Assembly: GCA_903772945.1 (NCBI GenBank) | Contig: CAICTM010000053.1 | Coordinates: 1-64,000, forward strand | Direction: 5' to 3' | From: Seminavis robusta | Taxonomy: Eukaryota; Bacillariophyta; Bacillariophyceae; Naviculales; Naviculaceae | DNA: 64,000 bases | Shown here: in pieces, positions 32,437 through 42,185 of the stretch | How positions within the stretch are numbered: position 1 is the first letter of the stretch | Layout of the letters: each line of letters begins with the position of its first letter | Notes under the pieces: model-generated | Database searches by the model: none | What the model was told of the DNA's origin: nothing | What the model saw: only the letters and a program-made list of their open reading frames with translations | Made by a program: the position numbers and the translations under genes

Positions 32437-32933
32437 GTTCGTTGCGTCGAGCCCGGACCATGCGGAGTCTCCACAAAACAGTCCACAAAAAGCGGCGCGA
32501 AACCACAATCAGCGCCACCAGGCTTTGATGACGAATTGAATCCGTTTGGCTTGGTTGTATCGTGAAGCTCCGGGTGTCCAGAGGACAGAAGAGACAGATA
32601 TATGATACACCGGACGAGCCCATGTCTTCGCCTCACCCGGAGGGGCGAAGCCAAGAAGAAGCCAAAGAGTGTAGATCCCTGGCAACGCCCCATTTCTTTG
32701 GAGATGCATACTCAGCAAAACTGCGGGAATACTACGACGACTCGACTCAACCCCCTCTGTTGCTCTCCTAATCTGTAATTTCTAGATTTTAGAATGTGGT
32801 GATTATTCTGTGGCTGCAACAAAAGCCAGTGGTGGACCAAGCTAATTGTAGGGGAGTACGAGGCAAAACTCGAGGCATGGCTTGGTTGGATTTTGTAGCA
32901 CCATTTTGAAAGGAGCGAGTCTTCCCATATTCA
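32437..32933. other. Convergent 3' region
   Basis: About 500 bases. A 69-residue plus-strand frame at 32562-32771 is open but shows no motif. Nothing else seen. Confidence 0.5.
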
Positions 32934-33455
32934 TCACCTTGAATTCTTTCTCTGTTCCATTTCTTTGGCGGTTCTGGCCACACATTTGCCCACAACTCGT
33001 TGCAACTCGTAGCATGGTATTTTGTCCTGTACTTGCTGATTTTTGGCAGAAGCATAGGCTGTTTTGCGTTGTGCCAGAATGGCTTCCATGCCTTGCTCAT
33101 CAAAACACTTCTTCATTTGTTGTAATTCACCTCCACACCGCACTGACAAGGCACGGCATCCCCAGAGAGCGTGCTGCTCTGGAACACATCCCTTCTTGTT
33201 GGCAATTGGCAAATCACGCCATCCAAAATAAACCATCCAGCGTTTGCCCAATCCAAATTCGTCCAATGCTGGGGCTGTCGCTTGATGTTGCTGACATGCC
33301 TCTAGGCTGTCCGCCAGCTGCTGACACTGCTTCAATCGTCCCAAACTCTGATCATCAGCAAAATTCTGTAGCCAGCTCCAAAGGCCACTGCCATTGCTGT
33401 TGTTGCTTGGTTCTTTTCCCTCTTCTGCTCCCGCTGATGACGATGAGGAAGCCAT
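32934..33455 (-). CDS. Quadruple-CX9C protein, probable mitochondrial intermembrane-space protein
   Basis: A 173-residue protein whose eight regular cysteines form four exact Cys-X9-Cys pairs: 44/54, 90/100, 107/117 and 148/158. Twin CX9C proteins (CHCH fold) are imported into the mitochondrial intermembrane space by the Mia40/Erv disulfide relay, and many assemble complex I or IV. The middle two pairs (spacer of 6) form a classical helical hairpin; the outer two could form a second one. The complex I subunit NDUFA8 also has four CX9C motifs and similar length, but its spacing differs, so I do not call it that. The N-terminus is Ser/Ala-rich without a presequence, as expected for this import route. 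The family role is secure, the exact identity is not. Confidence 0.75.
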   Translation of the reverse strand: MASSSSSAGAEEGKEPSNNSNGSGLWSWLQNFADDQSLGRLKQCQQLADSLEACQQHQATAPALDEFGLGKRWMVYFGWRDLPIANKKGCVPEQHALWGCRALSVRCGGELQQMKKCFDEQGMEAILAQRKTAYASAKNQQVQDKIPCYELQRVVGKCVARTAKEMEQRKNSR

Positions 33456-33919
33456 GGTTTGAAGGTACCTCTATGTAGAGTACATGTAGAAGAAAGATGA
33501 GTGGTCGGAATTGTTTGTGGTCAATTGTGGGCAATGGTGGGTTGATGGCGCAGGTTGATCCCAAAAAAGATCCGCTGGAATTCCGTGCCATCCATGTTGC
33601 GGATGATGTCATCATCCGGCAGCTGGGGGAGTGTCCTACAGGCAGCTTCGATTTTATTGATTCAAACGCGCGCCACTCTTTTCAGTACACCTCTACACAA
33701 GCTCTCGTAGAACTGTAGCAGAAATGCCGGCACGCGTTTGAATCAATAAAATCGAAGCTGCTCGTAACCCTTTGAGACTCGTATGAACGGAGCGACTGAG
33801 TCAGCCAACGTCATTCGATGCGATTCCCACCAATGTTTTGAGTTTCTGCTCATCAAAGAAAGCTTTTCCTCTGTTCTTTCATTTCAGTTTGCGAGGACCA
33901 CATCCAGCTATCAGTAAAG
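33456..33919. other. Divergent intergenic region with perfect inverted repeat
   Basis: Between the starts of the CX9C gene (minus) and the MutS2 gene (plus). It contains the 29-base inverted repeat listed separately and a palindrome 'gatgatgtcatcatc'. No gene. Confidence 0.6.
33642..33761. repeat. Perfect 29-base inverted repeat with 62-base loop
   Basis: The left arm (33642-33670, starting 'gcagcttcgattttattga') and right arm (33733-33761, starting 'cgcgtttgaatcaataaaat') are exact reverse complements over 29 bases. The loop of 62 bases is not repeated. It lies in the shared promoter of two divergent genes. It could be a small hairpin element, a MITE remnant or a transcript hairpin. Confidence 0.9.
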
Positions 33920-36900
33920 ATGGCACTACTGACCATGACGCACAAGCCAAGTTTCCTCATTGGCGTTGTCATAGTTTGCATTGGAGCCACAAAGGTTATC
34001 GCGTTTACTACATGTACTATTACAACATGTTCTAATCCCAGTGATAACCTGCAATCTTCCATCCGTGACACGTGGCTCTTTTCCAGCCAACAACCTCAAG
34101 ATGCAGCAGAAGTTCGAGCAGGTGCCGATGGATATTCGCTACTGCGGCAACCAGTGAACTGGGATGCAGATGAAGACCCGACATTCGATGCCCCATCTGC
34201 TTTGCTGGAAGAAGACGAGAAGGGGATCCGAAAAGAGGATTCTTTGTGGTGGAACAATAACATCAAGGGGATCGGAATGAAGGGTGATCAAACCAAAAAC
34301 AATGGTAATGACAACAATATGCAAGGCCGGGCATCTTCATCCGTTCCAGTCCCAGAAGAGGACGAAGACTTGGATTTATATCAGAGAAGCTTGGATACAC
34401 TAGACTTTCCCAGAGTCCTCAAAGCCCTGAATCAAGAATGTACGACGGTGCCAGCTCGACGAATTGTACAAGAAGCCAGCCACTTTCACAATCTACCGGA
34501 AGCAAAGAAAAAGGCACCCAAGAAGAAACACCAACAATCATACGTCCCTCTGATTGCCGAATCTGTCGAGGGAGTCCAAGAACGCTACAAGGCAGTGGAA
34601 GAAATGCAATGGCTATTATCCAATGGCGATGGGAAGGATATTCGTCTGGATGATGGCTTCTTTCGCAATCGAAAAGGATACAAAGTAGACGTGGGCGGTC
34701 GCGGCCCTCCTCTTCAGGGAATGTCCTTCAATTTACAAGCCGTACTGGAGATTGCCGATGATGGCAAGGTACTGGAGGGTCCCGAGATTCTGGAAGTCTC
34801 CTCTATTATGGATGCTCTTGAGGATGTGCTATTATGGAGCGAGTCCGTGCAGAAAATAAATGACTTGTCATTTGTGGAACTTCCCAAGCTTGTGAATGAC
34901 GTGACGGTAAACACAACGTTGCAGGACCTGTTGCACAATGCCTTTGACAAGAAAGGGAGACTCAGCGGAACCACCTTTCCAGTGCTGGGGGCCTTGCGGG
35001 AAAAGGTGCGAACACTCAAGAGGGATATCATGTCAACCCTTGACAATATACTGGCCATGCCATCCATTCAATCCAAGCTGGCTCTGGAAAGTGGTGGATC
35101 CTTGTATTCCGAGGTCAGTGGAGGAAGATTGGTGATCCCGGTGGCCTCCAAATATGCATCGTCTGTGGGAATCGTCCATGACACCTCCAGGTCAGAAAAG
35201 ACGGTGTATGTAGAACCTACCGAAATTGTAGGACCCACCAACGAGTTGCGACAGACCGAAAGTGAACTGCGACAGGAAGAAGCGCGAGTATGGCGAGATC
35301 TAACCGAGCAAATACTCAAGAATCGAATCGATCTAGAGGCATCTGTAAGCGCCATTGGACAACTTGACTTGGTCACTGCCCGGCTTCGGCTGGGAGAGAA
35401 GTTAGAAGGCATCATTCCATTAGTGCGAGATGAAGGAGTAGTCTCACTTCGCGACGCCAAGCACCCTGTACTATTACTACGCGAAATTGAAAATGTTGTG
35501 GGAAGCGACATTGATTTGGGAGCCGATGGAAACCAAGGCCTCGTGCTCACCGGACCCAACGCGGGTGGTAAGACTGTCATCCTCAAGTTACTGGGACTGA
35601 TTGCGCTCCTGTCCCGTGGTGGGATCCCAGTACCCGCGGCAGCAACCTCATCCAATGGCGACAGGCAAGACAACTACGTCCCGCGAGTGGATTTCTTCGA
35701 CCCTGTTCTGGCCGATATCGGTGACTTGCAGAGTGTGGGTGGTGACCTTTCAACCTTCTCAGGGCACCTCTTGGTGTGTCGGGAAATCTTATCCAACTCG
35801 GGAGAGAACGCCTTGGTACTGATGGATGAATTGGGCAGTGGGACAGATCCAAATCAAGGTGTGGCAATCGCACAAGCGCTCATGGAGGAATTGCTGGAAA
35901 CAGGCGCACGTGTTGTCATTACCACTCATTATCTGCAACTCAAACAGTTGGCAGCTTCGGATGATCGATTTGCCGTTGCTGGCATGCAATTCGTCAATGG
36001 CAGACCAACCTACAAGTTATTGCCCGGTACCGTCGGCGAGTCGTTTGCTCTGGCGGTAGCGGAGCGTTTGATGCTCCCAGCGTCAGTGCTCGAACGAGCC
36101 AATGAACTGTTGGATTCCGAAACACGACAAATGGGAGATTTGATACGAGAGCTAGAGGACCAAAGAGCGCTGGTCGACCAGCAGAACCGAGAACTAGAAG
36201 CAAAGAAGAAAGAAATGGGTGCATTAGAGCTCAAAATCAAAGAGGAGAAGATGCGTCTGGAAAAGAAACAACTAACAGCTCGTCGAGACGAAGCCAAAAA
36301 GTTTGCCAAGAAGCTGGAAGAAAAGGAACAGGTGCTTGAAGACATTCTCGAGAAGCTGAAACAAGATCCTTCGCGTCGCGTGCTGGCAAACAGTTGGAAT
36401 GATATCAAGTTTGTGAAAAGAGACGCCTTGTCTGATGCAGAGAACGTTGGTAGTGTTTTGGCAAAGAAGGCAAAGGCAGCTGAAGCCATGAAAGATGCAC
36501 AGGCAGAGTTGGTTCCATTGGCTGAACTTCGAGAAAAACCCGATCTCCAGCCGGGGGGCAAGCTAGTGGTGTGTCAGTCGGGCAGTCTGTTTGGTCGTGA
36601 AGCAACCATTGTCTCTTCACAAAGAAATCGCGTGACAGTGCAGATTGTTAGCCTACCAGGGGTCACCATGGGTTTGAAACTGACTGACGTGGCTCTGCCG
36701 CCATCCAAGGGTACTGTGACCTTCAAAGCATCTCAAGCCGCTTCATCTCTTGTCGTAGATAGAAAGTCTTCCATTTCAAAAGCTGCCGAAAAAGCATTGC
36801 AGGCCGAGCGGAGGGGGGCACAAAGTGCGGCAAGCTCTACGAATGCGGGCGCCTCCTCTGCCAAGGTCATCATGCGGACCGACGCAAACACAGTCGATGT

Positions 36901-37129
36901 ACGTGGTTGCAACCTTCTGGAAGCCCAAGAAGAGGCCAAAGCAAAGTTTAGCTCCGCTTTGATGTCCGGGCGCCCCGTCGTGTACATTCTTCACGGACAC
37001 GGTACAGGTGGAGTCCTGAAAAGTAAAATCCGCGGCTGGCTCAAAACAGAACGAACCTTGGTAAAGAAGTTTGAACCTGCCGACAAGGCTGATGGAGGCG
37101 ATGCATTTACGAGAGTAGAGCTAAAATAA
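33920..37129 (+). CDS. MutS2-family ATPase with Smr nuclease domain, plastid-targeted type
   Basis: A 1069-residue MutS2 protein. This family binds branched or stalled-ribosome nucleic acid structures; plant and algal copies are organellar. Residues 10-29 form a signal peptide ending 'ATKVIAFTTC', with Phe after Ala as in diatom plastid import, then about 120 poorly conserved residues. The core follows: a lever/clamp region, then the ABC-type ATPase with Walker A 'TGPNAGGKT' (about residue 540), Walker B 'LVLMDELGSGTDP' and 'VITTHYLQLKQLA'. A long charged coiled coil (about 735-830) comes next, a KOW-like segment ('LQPGGKLVVCQSGSLFGREA'), and a C-terminal Smr domain from about 990 with 'VDVRGCNLLEAQEEA' and 'YILHGHGTGGVLKSKI'. 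All motifs are intact in one exon. Role in plastid DNA or ribosome maintenance is inferred from family and targeting. Confidence 0.92.
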   Translation: MALLTMTHKPSFLIGVVIVCIGATKVIAFTTCTITTCSNPSDNLQSSIRDTWLFSSQQPQDAAEVRAGADGYSLLRQPVNWDADEDPTFDAPSALLEEDEKGIRKEDSLWWNNNIKGIGMKGDQTKNNGNDNNMQGRASSSVPVPEEDEDLDLYQRSLDTLDFPRVLKALNQECTTVPARRIVQEASHFHNLPEAKKKAPKKKHQQSYVPLIAESVEGVQERYKAVEEMQWLLSNGDGKDIRLDDGFFRNRKGYKVDVGGRGPPLQGMSFNLQAVLEIADDGKVLEGPEILEVSSIMDALEDVLLWSESVQKINDLSFVELPKLVNDVTVNTTLQDLLHNAFDKKGRLSGTTFPVLGALREKVRTLKRDIMSTLDNILAMPSIQSKLALESGGSLYSEVSGGRLVIPVASKYASSVGIVHDTSRSEKTVYVEPTEIVGPTNELRQTESELRQEEARVWRDLTEQILKNRIDLEASVSAIGQLDLVTARLRLGEKLEGIIPLVRDEGVVSLRDAKHPVLLLREIENVVGSDIDLGADGNQGLVLTGPNAGGKTVILKLLGLIALLSRGGIPVPAAATSSNGDRQDNYVPRVDFFDPVLADIGDLQSVGGDLSTFSGHLLVCREILSNSGENALVLMDELGSGTDPNQGVAIAQALMEELLETGARVVITTHYLQLKQLAASDDRFAVAGMQFVNGRPTYKLLPGTVGESFALAVAERLMLPASVLERANELLDSETRQMGDLIRELEDQRALVDQQNRELEAKKKEMGALELKIKEEKMRLEKKQLTARRDEAKKFAKKLEEKEQVLEDILEKLKQDPSRRVLANSWNDIKFVKRDALSDAENVGSVLAKKAKAAEAMKDAQAELVPLAELREKPDLQPGGKLVVCQSGSLFGREATIVSSQRNRVTVQIVSLPGVTMGLKLTDVALPPSKGTVTFKASQAASSLVVDRKSSISKAAEKALQAERRGAQSAASSTNAGASSAKVIMRTDANTVDVRGCNLLEAQEEAKAKFSSALMSGRPVVYILHGHGTGGVLKSKIRGWLKTERTLVKKFEPADKADGGDAFTRVELK

Positions 37130-37769
37130 AAGGACAAGTAATCGATTGAAAACCAATGCGCTGGCGAGTTTTCGTCAACTGCGAGACGACCAACTAAAGC
37201 GGCCTTCGCATCGACGATGACCCAGCAACTCCTTGACTGGTAGCCGATGACGGTTCTACCGATACAGTACATACGGTAGTCACGTTGAGGGTACGACAGT
37301 CGGTGCGTTTGTTGGAGGTACTCGTATCAATAGAGTACCGGTATCACAGAGCTTTGTGTTTGGTTGTTGTGTTTTGTGTTGTGTTGTGTGACTACGATTA
37401 TGTTTAGAACTACGAGACGAGACAAGAAGCTGGCATTGCAAAAAAAAATCCCACGACTATGAGTTATTGTTGCTACTATACTACATAATGCTGTACGTAT
37501 GTGTTGTTTGTTTTTATTAGACTACTAGACTAGTATGCTGTACGTGTTGTTTGTTTTGGTTGATTGTTGTGTGTAGCATCATTGATGAGGCAGGTTAGTA
37601 GTCAGATTTCCACCAGGTATTAACTTCGATGCAAGCATCATGGGACGTTCAGACAACACTCTACAAGTAGAGATGCCGCTTAGCACTGGAACCACAGAAC
37701 CAGGCTACCCTTCAAGTGTGGATTAGACTTTGAACCAACTGCACTCACCTCCGCTGAGTTAAAAGTTGA
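37130..37769. other. Intergenic region, GT-rich
   Basis: GT/TTG-rich sequence ('tgttgtgttttgtgttgtgt' at about 37366) and one TACCGGTA at 37336. No gene. Confidence 0.5.
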
Positions 37770-38330
37770 AGGCACCCGCCAGTGCTCCATGTGACAAGTT
37801 GAATGCACCCACCAGTGCTTCAACACGAAAAGTTGAATAGTTGAATGCACCCCACCAGTGCTTCAACCCAAAAAGTTGAATAGTTGAATGCACCCACCAG
37901 TGCAGCTTCAACGCAAAACGTGAAAGTTGAATACACCCACCAGTGCTTCAACATGAAGTAAAAGTTGAAGGCCCCCGCCAGTGCTCCATGTGACAAGTTG
38001 AATGCACCCACCAGTGCTTCAACACGAAAGTTGAATAGTTGAATGCACCCCGCCAGTGCTTCAACCCAAAAAAGTTGAATAGTTGAATGCACCCACCAGT
38101 GCAGCTTCAACGCGAAACGTGACAAGTTGAATACACCCACCAGTGCTTCAACACGAAAGTTGAATAGTTGAATGCACCCCACCAGTGCTTCAACCCAAAA
38201 AAGTTGAATAGTTGAATGCACCCACCAGTGCAGCTTCAACGCGAAACGTGAAAAGTTGAATACACCCACCAGTGCTTCAACAGGAAAGTTGAATAGTTGC
38301 ATGCACCCGCCAGTGTTGCACTCAATGTGT
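37770..38330. repeat. Tandem array of hairpin-forming units, about 14 copies
   Basis: Units of 28-45 bases, each built as gttgaa-t-gca / cccaccag / tgc-ttcaac: a 9-base-pair stem with one bulged T and an 8-base loop. Variants carry 'ag' inserted in the 3' arm or a broken 3' arm ('tgctccatgtgac'). Units of different types recur in the same order, giving a higher-order period of about 200 bases at the left end (compare 37761 and 37960). A 203-residue minus-strand frame runs through it and is explained by the repeat. Confidence 0.9.
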
Positions 38331-38483
38331 TGTGTTTGTGTCGTGTCGTGACATAACCTGTAGTAAATGAAAGGCTTCAGAAATGTTAGTGAATGAACAT
38401 GTATTGGTTGGAAGGCAATGGCACAGCACAAATTGACTTATCTTTCGTTTCTTTTGTCCCCCATAGAGGAGGGGGCCGGCCTC

Positions 38484-39425
38484 TGTGTTGCTCATTTCCA
38501 AGTGGAATCCTACAAGAAAAGCGAACAAGGCATTAGTAGTAAGGAGTCACTCCAAGTGGAGGAGGGTGGGGCGGACGAGCAATAGCAATGCACAGCAGGT
38601 TGGAACTTACCTTGTGCCTGGCCAGGACTTGTGTGTGTTGTGTCATTTCCAAGTGGAAGCCTACAAGAAAGCGAACAAGGCATTAGTAGTAAGGAGTCAC
38701 TCCAAGTGGAGGAGGGTGGGGTGGATGAGCAATAGCAATGCACGACACGCAATAAAACCATTGGGAACTTACCTTGGGTGCCTGGCCAGGACTTGGTGTT
38801 GGTTGTGTTGTGTCGTCACCAAGTGGTGGCCTGCAAGCAATAGATTGAAGAATGGGTGAGGCTGTGGTAGGAAGAGACAAGTGGTTAGCAAATTGTCACT
38901 CCAAGTGGAGGCCTGCAAGCAATAGATTGAAGAATGGGTGAGGGCTGTGGTAGGAAGAGACAAGTGGTTAGCAAATTGTCACTCCAGTGGAGGCCTGCAA
39001 GCAATAGATTGAAGAATGGGTGAGGCTGTGGTAGGAAGAGACAAGTGGTTAGCAAATTGTCACTCCAAGTGGAGGCCTATGAAAGAAGCCTACATGCAAA
39101 GAGAGCAAGGTGTCAGTAGTTCTTCTCCAAGTGGAGGCCTATAAGAAGAAACCTTCATGCAAAGAGAGAAAGGTGTCAGTAGTTCAGCTCCAAGTGGAGG
39201 CCTATAAGACAAGAGACAATGGGTTATGTGCAACAGTAGTCAATTGACAATGGCAATGCAAACAGCACACACGAGATTTGACTTACTTGTTTTCGATGAC
39301 CACCGGCTTGCTGTGCTGTGAAAGGAAAGAGCGATGAACAGAAAGGGTTATGTGCAACAGTAGTGAACAAGAGCAATGCAAACAGCACACACGAGATTTG
39401 ACTTACCTGTTTTCGATGACCACCG
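38484..39425 (-). repeat. Tandem array of splice-acceptor-like units with donor-bearing exon-like segments
   Basis: Ten copies of a core that reads on the minus strand YAG|GCCTCCACTTGGA (plus strand 'tccaagtggaggc' at about 38500, 38548, 38649, 38701, 38818, 38901, 38983, 39065, 39125, 39189). Most are preceded by a branch-point-like CTAAC, CTGAC or TACTAAT and a pyrimidine tract. Larger nested repeats: about 152 bases x2 (38494 and 38645), 82-84 bases x3 (38820-39075), 60-64 bases x2 (39065-39190), 120 bases x2 (39230-39425). Four strong donors GTAAGT are also repeated (minus strand, at 39401-39406, 39281-39286, 38767-38772, 38605-38610). Confidence 0.8.
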
Positions 39426-39455
39426 GCTTGCTTGCTCTCGTCGTCGTCGCCACAC

Positions 39456-41894
39456 CTAAAACGGAACGAACCAATCGGGCTTCTTCGCCTGCCGACCAGA
39501 TCGTCGTGTCACCTGCGGCCGTTGTTGTGTCTCGCTGGGCTTTGGCTTTCTTGTCGCTGTCTTCTTCCGAGCGACCCTTGCCTTCTTGCCGGTTGCGTTT
39601 GTCGTCGCCGTGGTCTGTGCCTCTCGTGTCTTCTTCTCGGCAAGTCGTCGCGACCGCCGAAGAGGCTTTGGTGCTTCCACATTGACTGTGCTGTCGTCCT
39701 CTGCATCAGTCTCGACAGTTTGTTGTTGGTCTTCCTCTGCATCAGTCTCGACGGGTTGTTGTTGTTGTTGGTCGTCCTCTTCAACAGTCTCGACGGGTTG
39801 TTGTTGTTGTTGTTGTTGGGCGCTGGCAATGTACAAGACAATAGCACCAGGCCCGTAGCCATCAGTGGAAGAAGTAGTCGCCGTCTTTTCCACTGCAATG
39901 TCGTCGTCGTCCTCTTCGACAGTCTCGACCACAACTGGCTCGCGTTGTTGTTGTTTGGCGCTGGCAATGTACAAGACGATTGCCCCAGGCCCGTAGCCAT
40001 CAGTGGCAGAAGTAGTCGCCGTCTTCTCCACTGCAATGTCGTTGTCGTCCTCTTCGACAGTCTCGACTACAACTGGCTCGTGTTGTTGTTGGATATACTT
40101 TGCAAGTTCTCGAGCAAGGAACGCCTCCTGTTCACCAGTCAGAGAAGGAAGCGAGAAGTCATCATCATCTTCGAAATCCTCCACAACATTGTCCTCCACA
40201 ACATTGTCGGTTTGTTGTTGTAGCTTGGCTTCGGCTTCGTATTGTTCAATGACCTCAATTTCTTCAGCAGTCAGAGAGAAGTCATCGCAATCGTAATCGT
40301 CTTCGAAATCCTCCACAAGGTTGTCCTCCACAACATTGTCGGTTTGTTGATTGTTGTCCTTCACCACGACATCGACAAACAAGCCAAAGACATCGCCATT
40401 GTCTTCGACTTCCAGTGACTCGTCTTCCGACAAGACGCTTGTCATGGAAGAAACGTCATCCTCGCATTGATTGTAGCATGCATTGTCACCGGTCCAGAAT
40501 GAGACTGAGTGAGGCATGTCTTTCGGCAAGTTCTCAATCACCACGCAAGGTTGTTGTTGTTGGATCATAGCCACCTGCTCTTGATCGTCTTTGCGCTCTT
40601 CTTCTTCTTTGGCTTCCTCTACAATGGTCTTGACTTGCGGCGTGTACACTACGATCGCACCAGGCCCGTAGCCATCATCGCACTTCTCGACTTGAATTTC
40701 TTCGTCGTCGTCGTCCTCTTTAACAGTCTCGACAACGATTGGCTCTTGGTCTGCGACCAGCACACGCTTCTTCTCTACAACAGGCTTGCGGCGGCGTGGC
40801 TTGACAATGCGGCGGTTGGCAATCTTTTCGTCCGAATCCAACTTGCAGACTTCATCATAGTCGTTTCGTTGCACTAGTCCACACTGCATATGCAACTTGG
40901 CTTGCTCCAATGTGTCCATGTCGACATCATCTTCATTGGCAGCAAACCAGAAAGCGACAGGCCCTTCACCATGTGCCGTCATCGCCTTGACTAGTCCCAC
41001 AACATCATCCTTCAACGCAACCATGTTGTTGTGGAACTTGGCGTCTTCAATCAAGTCCTTGTCGCCGTGCACCCACTGGCACACAAGCTCTTCTCCATAC
41101 TCCACCAGAAGGTCCGCCACATTGGGGACAGCAAGGGTGGAGATGCAGCAAGCCTTTTGTGTGTAGTGCCTCTTGTAGTCGGAAGCTTCTTCTTCACTTT
41201 CCTCCATGATTCGGTTGTAGGCAGTGACGCTCAATCCAGCCTTGCGAAGCTCTTGCCGGAGCTCACGTTGCGCCACTTTAACATTGGCCTTGATGGCTAG
41301 GAGGGCTTGCTGCTTCTCGAAAATCTCGTCACTGAAAGTGTCGAAATCGACATGGGTGTACTCGCGATCCAGCGTGATACGCTTCTGGCGAGCCATGTAG
41401 GCTTTGCGGTAGTGACGACCCCACTTTTGGTTCGCCTCTGGAGAAGGAGTGATGGGCGTCGTGCTGTGATTGTTGAAATAGCTGGCGTTATAGTGGCCGG
41501 CAAGTTGGAATTTTGCTTGGGCGCAACGACGAAGACAGGCTCCGTGGAAGACAGGGTCAATGGGCTTGACGCGAGATTGTTGTTGTTGGCCTTGAGGCTG
41601 TTGTTGTCGTCCTTTCGCGAGTCGATCTTTCTTCACCAAGATCAACGCCAGGATGGTAGCAGCACACAAGACGGCAGGGAGAACGGTGATGACACCGTTC
41701 GAGTTGTTGATGTTGTTGTTGGCCACGTTTTCTATGGGCGAGTTCATCATGTTATCAATAATAGTAGTAGTGATAGTAGTACGTTCAGGTAAAGCAGCAA
41801 CAGTAGCAATGGTAGCAGTAGTAGCAACAGTAGTCTGGAAGTCTCTCAGTGAAATTGTCGTAACAAGTTCAGTGAAAGAAATTTGTGAGCTCAT
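39456..41894 (-). CDS. Acidic single-pass membrane protein with repeated DGYGPGAIV blocks, unknown
   Basis: Unrecognised 812-residue protein. Thr/Ile/Asn-rich N-terminus, one membrane helix at about residues 68-87 ('VITVLPAVLCAATILALILV'), then a basic, folded-looking domain of about 270 residues ('RRCAQAKFQLAGHYNASYF', 'VKVAQRELRQELRKAGLSV', 'EYGEELVCQWVHGDKDLI'). The C-terminal half is very acidic and repetitive: a block ETVxEDD...DGYGPGAIVxY occurs three times, the last two nearly identical with 'DIAVEKTATTSxTDGYGPG', separated by Gln runs. The end is basic ('PLRRSRRLAEKK'). No family was recognised. The repeat-acceptor array at 38484-39425 lies directly downstream on the same strand and may belong to its 3' untranslated region or alternative last exons. 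Confidence 0.75.
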   Translation of the reverse strand: MSSQISFTELVTTISLRDFQTTVATTATIATVAALPERTTITTTIIDNMMNSPIENVANNNINNSNGVITVLPAVLCAATILALILVKKDRLAKGRQQQPQGQQQQSRVKPIDPVFHGACLRRCAQAKFQLAGHYNASYFNNHSTTPITPSPEANQKWGRHYRKAYMARQKRITLDREYTHVDFDTFSDEIFEKQQALLAIKANVKVAQRELRQELRKAGLSVTAYNRIMEESEEEASDYKRHYTQKACCISTLAVPNVADLLVEYGEELVCQWVHGDKDLIEDAKFHNNMVALKDDVVGLVKAMTAHGEGPVAFWFAANEDDVDMDTLEQAKLHMQCGLVQRNDYDEVCKLDSDEKIANRRIVKPRRRKPVVEKKRVLVADQEPIVVETVKEDDDDEEIQVEKCDDGYGPGAIVVYTPQVKTIVEEAKEEEERKDDQEQVAMIQQQQPCVVIENLPKDMPHSVSFWTGDNACYNQCEDDVSSMTSVLSEDESLEVEDNGDVFGLFVDVVVKDNNQQTDNVVEDNLVEDFEDDYDCDDFSLTAEEIEVIEQYEAEAKLQQQTDNVVEDNVVEDFEDDDDFSLPSLTGEQEAFLARELAKYIQQQHEPVVVETVEEDDNDIAVEKTATTSATDGYGPGAIVLYIASAKQQQREPVVVETVEEDDDDIAVEKTATTSSTDGYGPGAIVLYIASAQQQQQQQPVETVEEDDQQQQQPVETDAEEDQQQTVETDAEDDSTVNVEAPKPLRRSRRLAEKKTREAQTTATTNATGKKARVARKKTATRKPKPSETQQRPQVTRRSGRQAKKPDWFVPF

Positions 41895-42185
41895 GGTGAG
41901 ATTTTCTGCAACTTTTTCAGCATCTTGACGAGAAGAGACAGGATGAAATCCGGGATTGGTCCGGTCAAAGCTCGTCAGCTCGATGATGGAGGAAGACTGG
42001 GCTTCTTGTCAAGGCCCTGTTCGAGGCGTCTTGTCCTGATAGTGTCGGCGCAGCTCCGCCATGGTCGTCATGGTCTCTTGGAGATGCTTCGGTGGGTTCC
42101 TTGGAGCATTGCGCCGTCTCGATCGGTGCTTCCATCGAAGAGAAAGGTGTCAAGATAAGATGATGACGGGTAGACACGACTGGAA

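Noticed and set aside
37670-37770. Possible tRNA on the minus strand (B-box-like 'ggttcaaagtc')
   Set aside because: The sequence does not fold into a cloverleaf by eye and the B-box departs from consensus.
37770-38330. Possible CRISPR array
   Set aside because: Nuclear eukaryotic context, variable unit length and no unique spacers of constant size; the whole unit is repeated.
37820-38431. 203-residue minus-strand open frame of repeated 'EALVGxxNLSRF' type
   Set aside because: It is the translation of the hairpin-unit array; frame and length follow from the repeat and no start or domain supports it.
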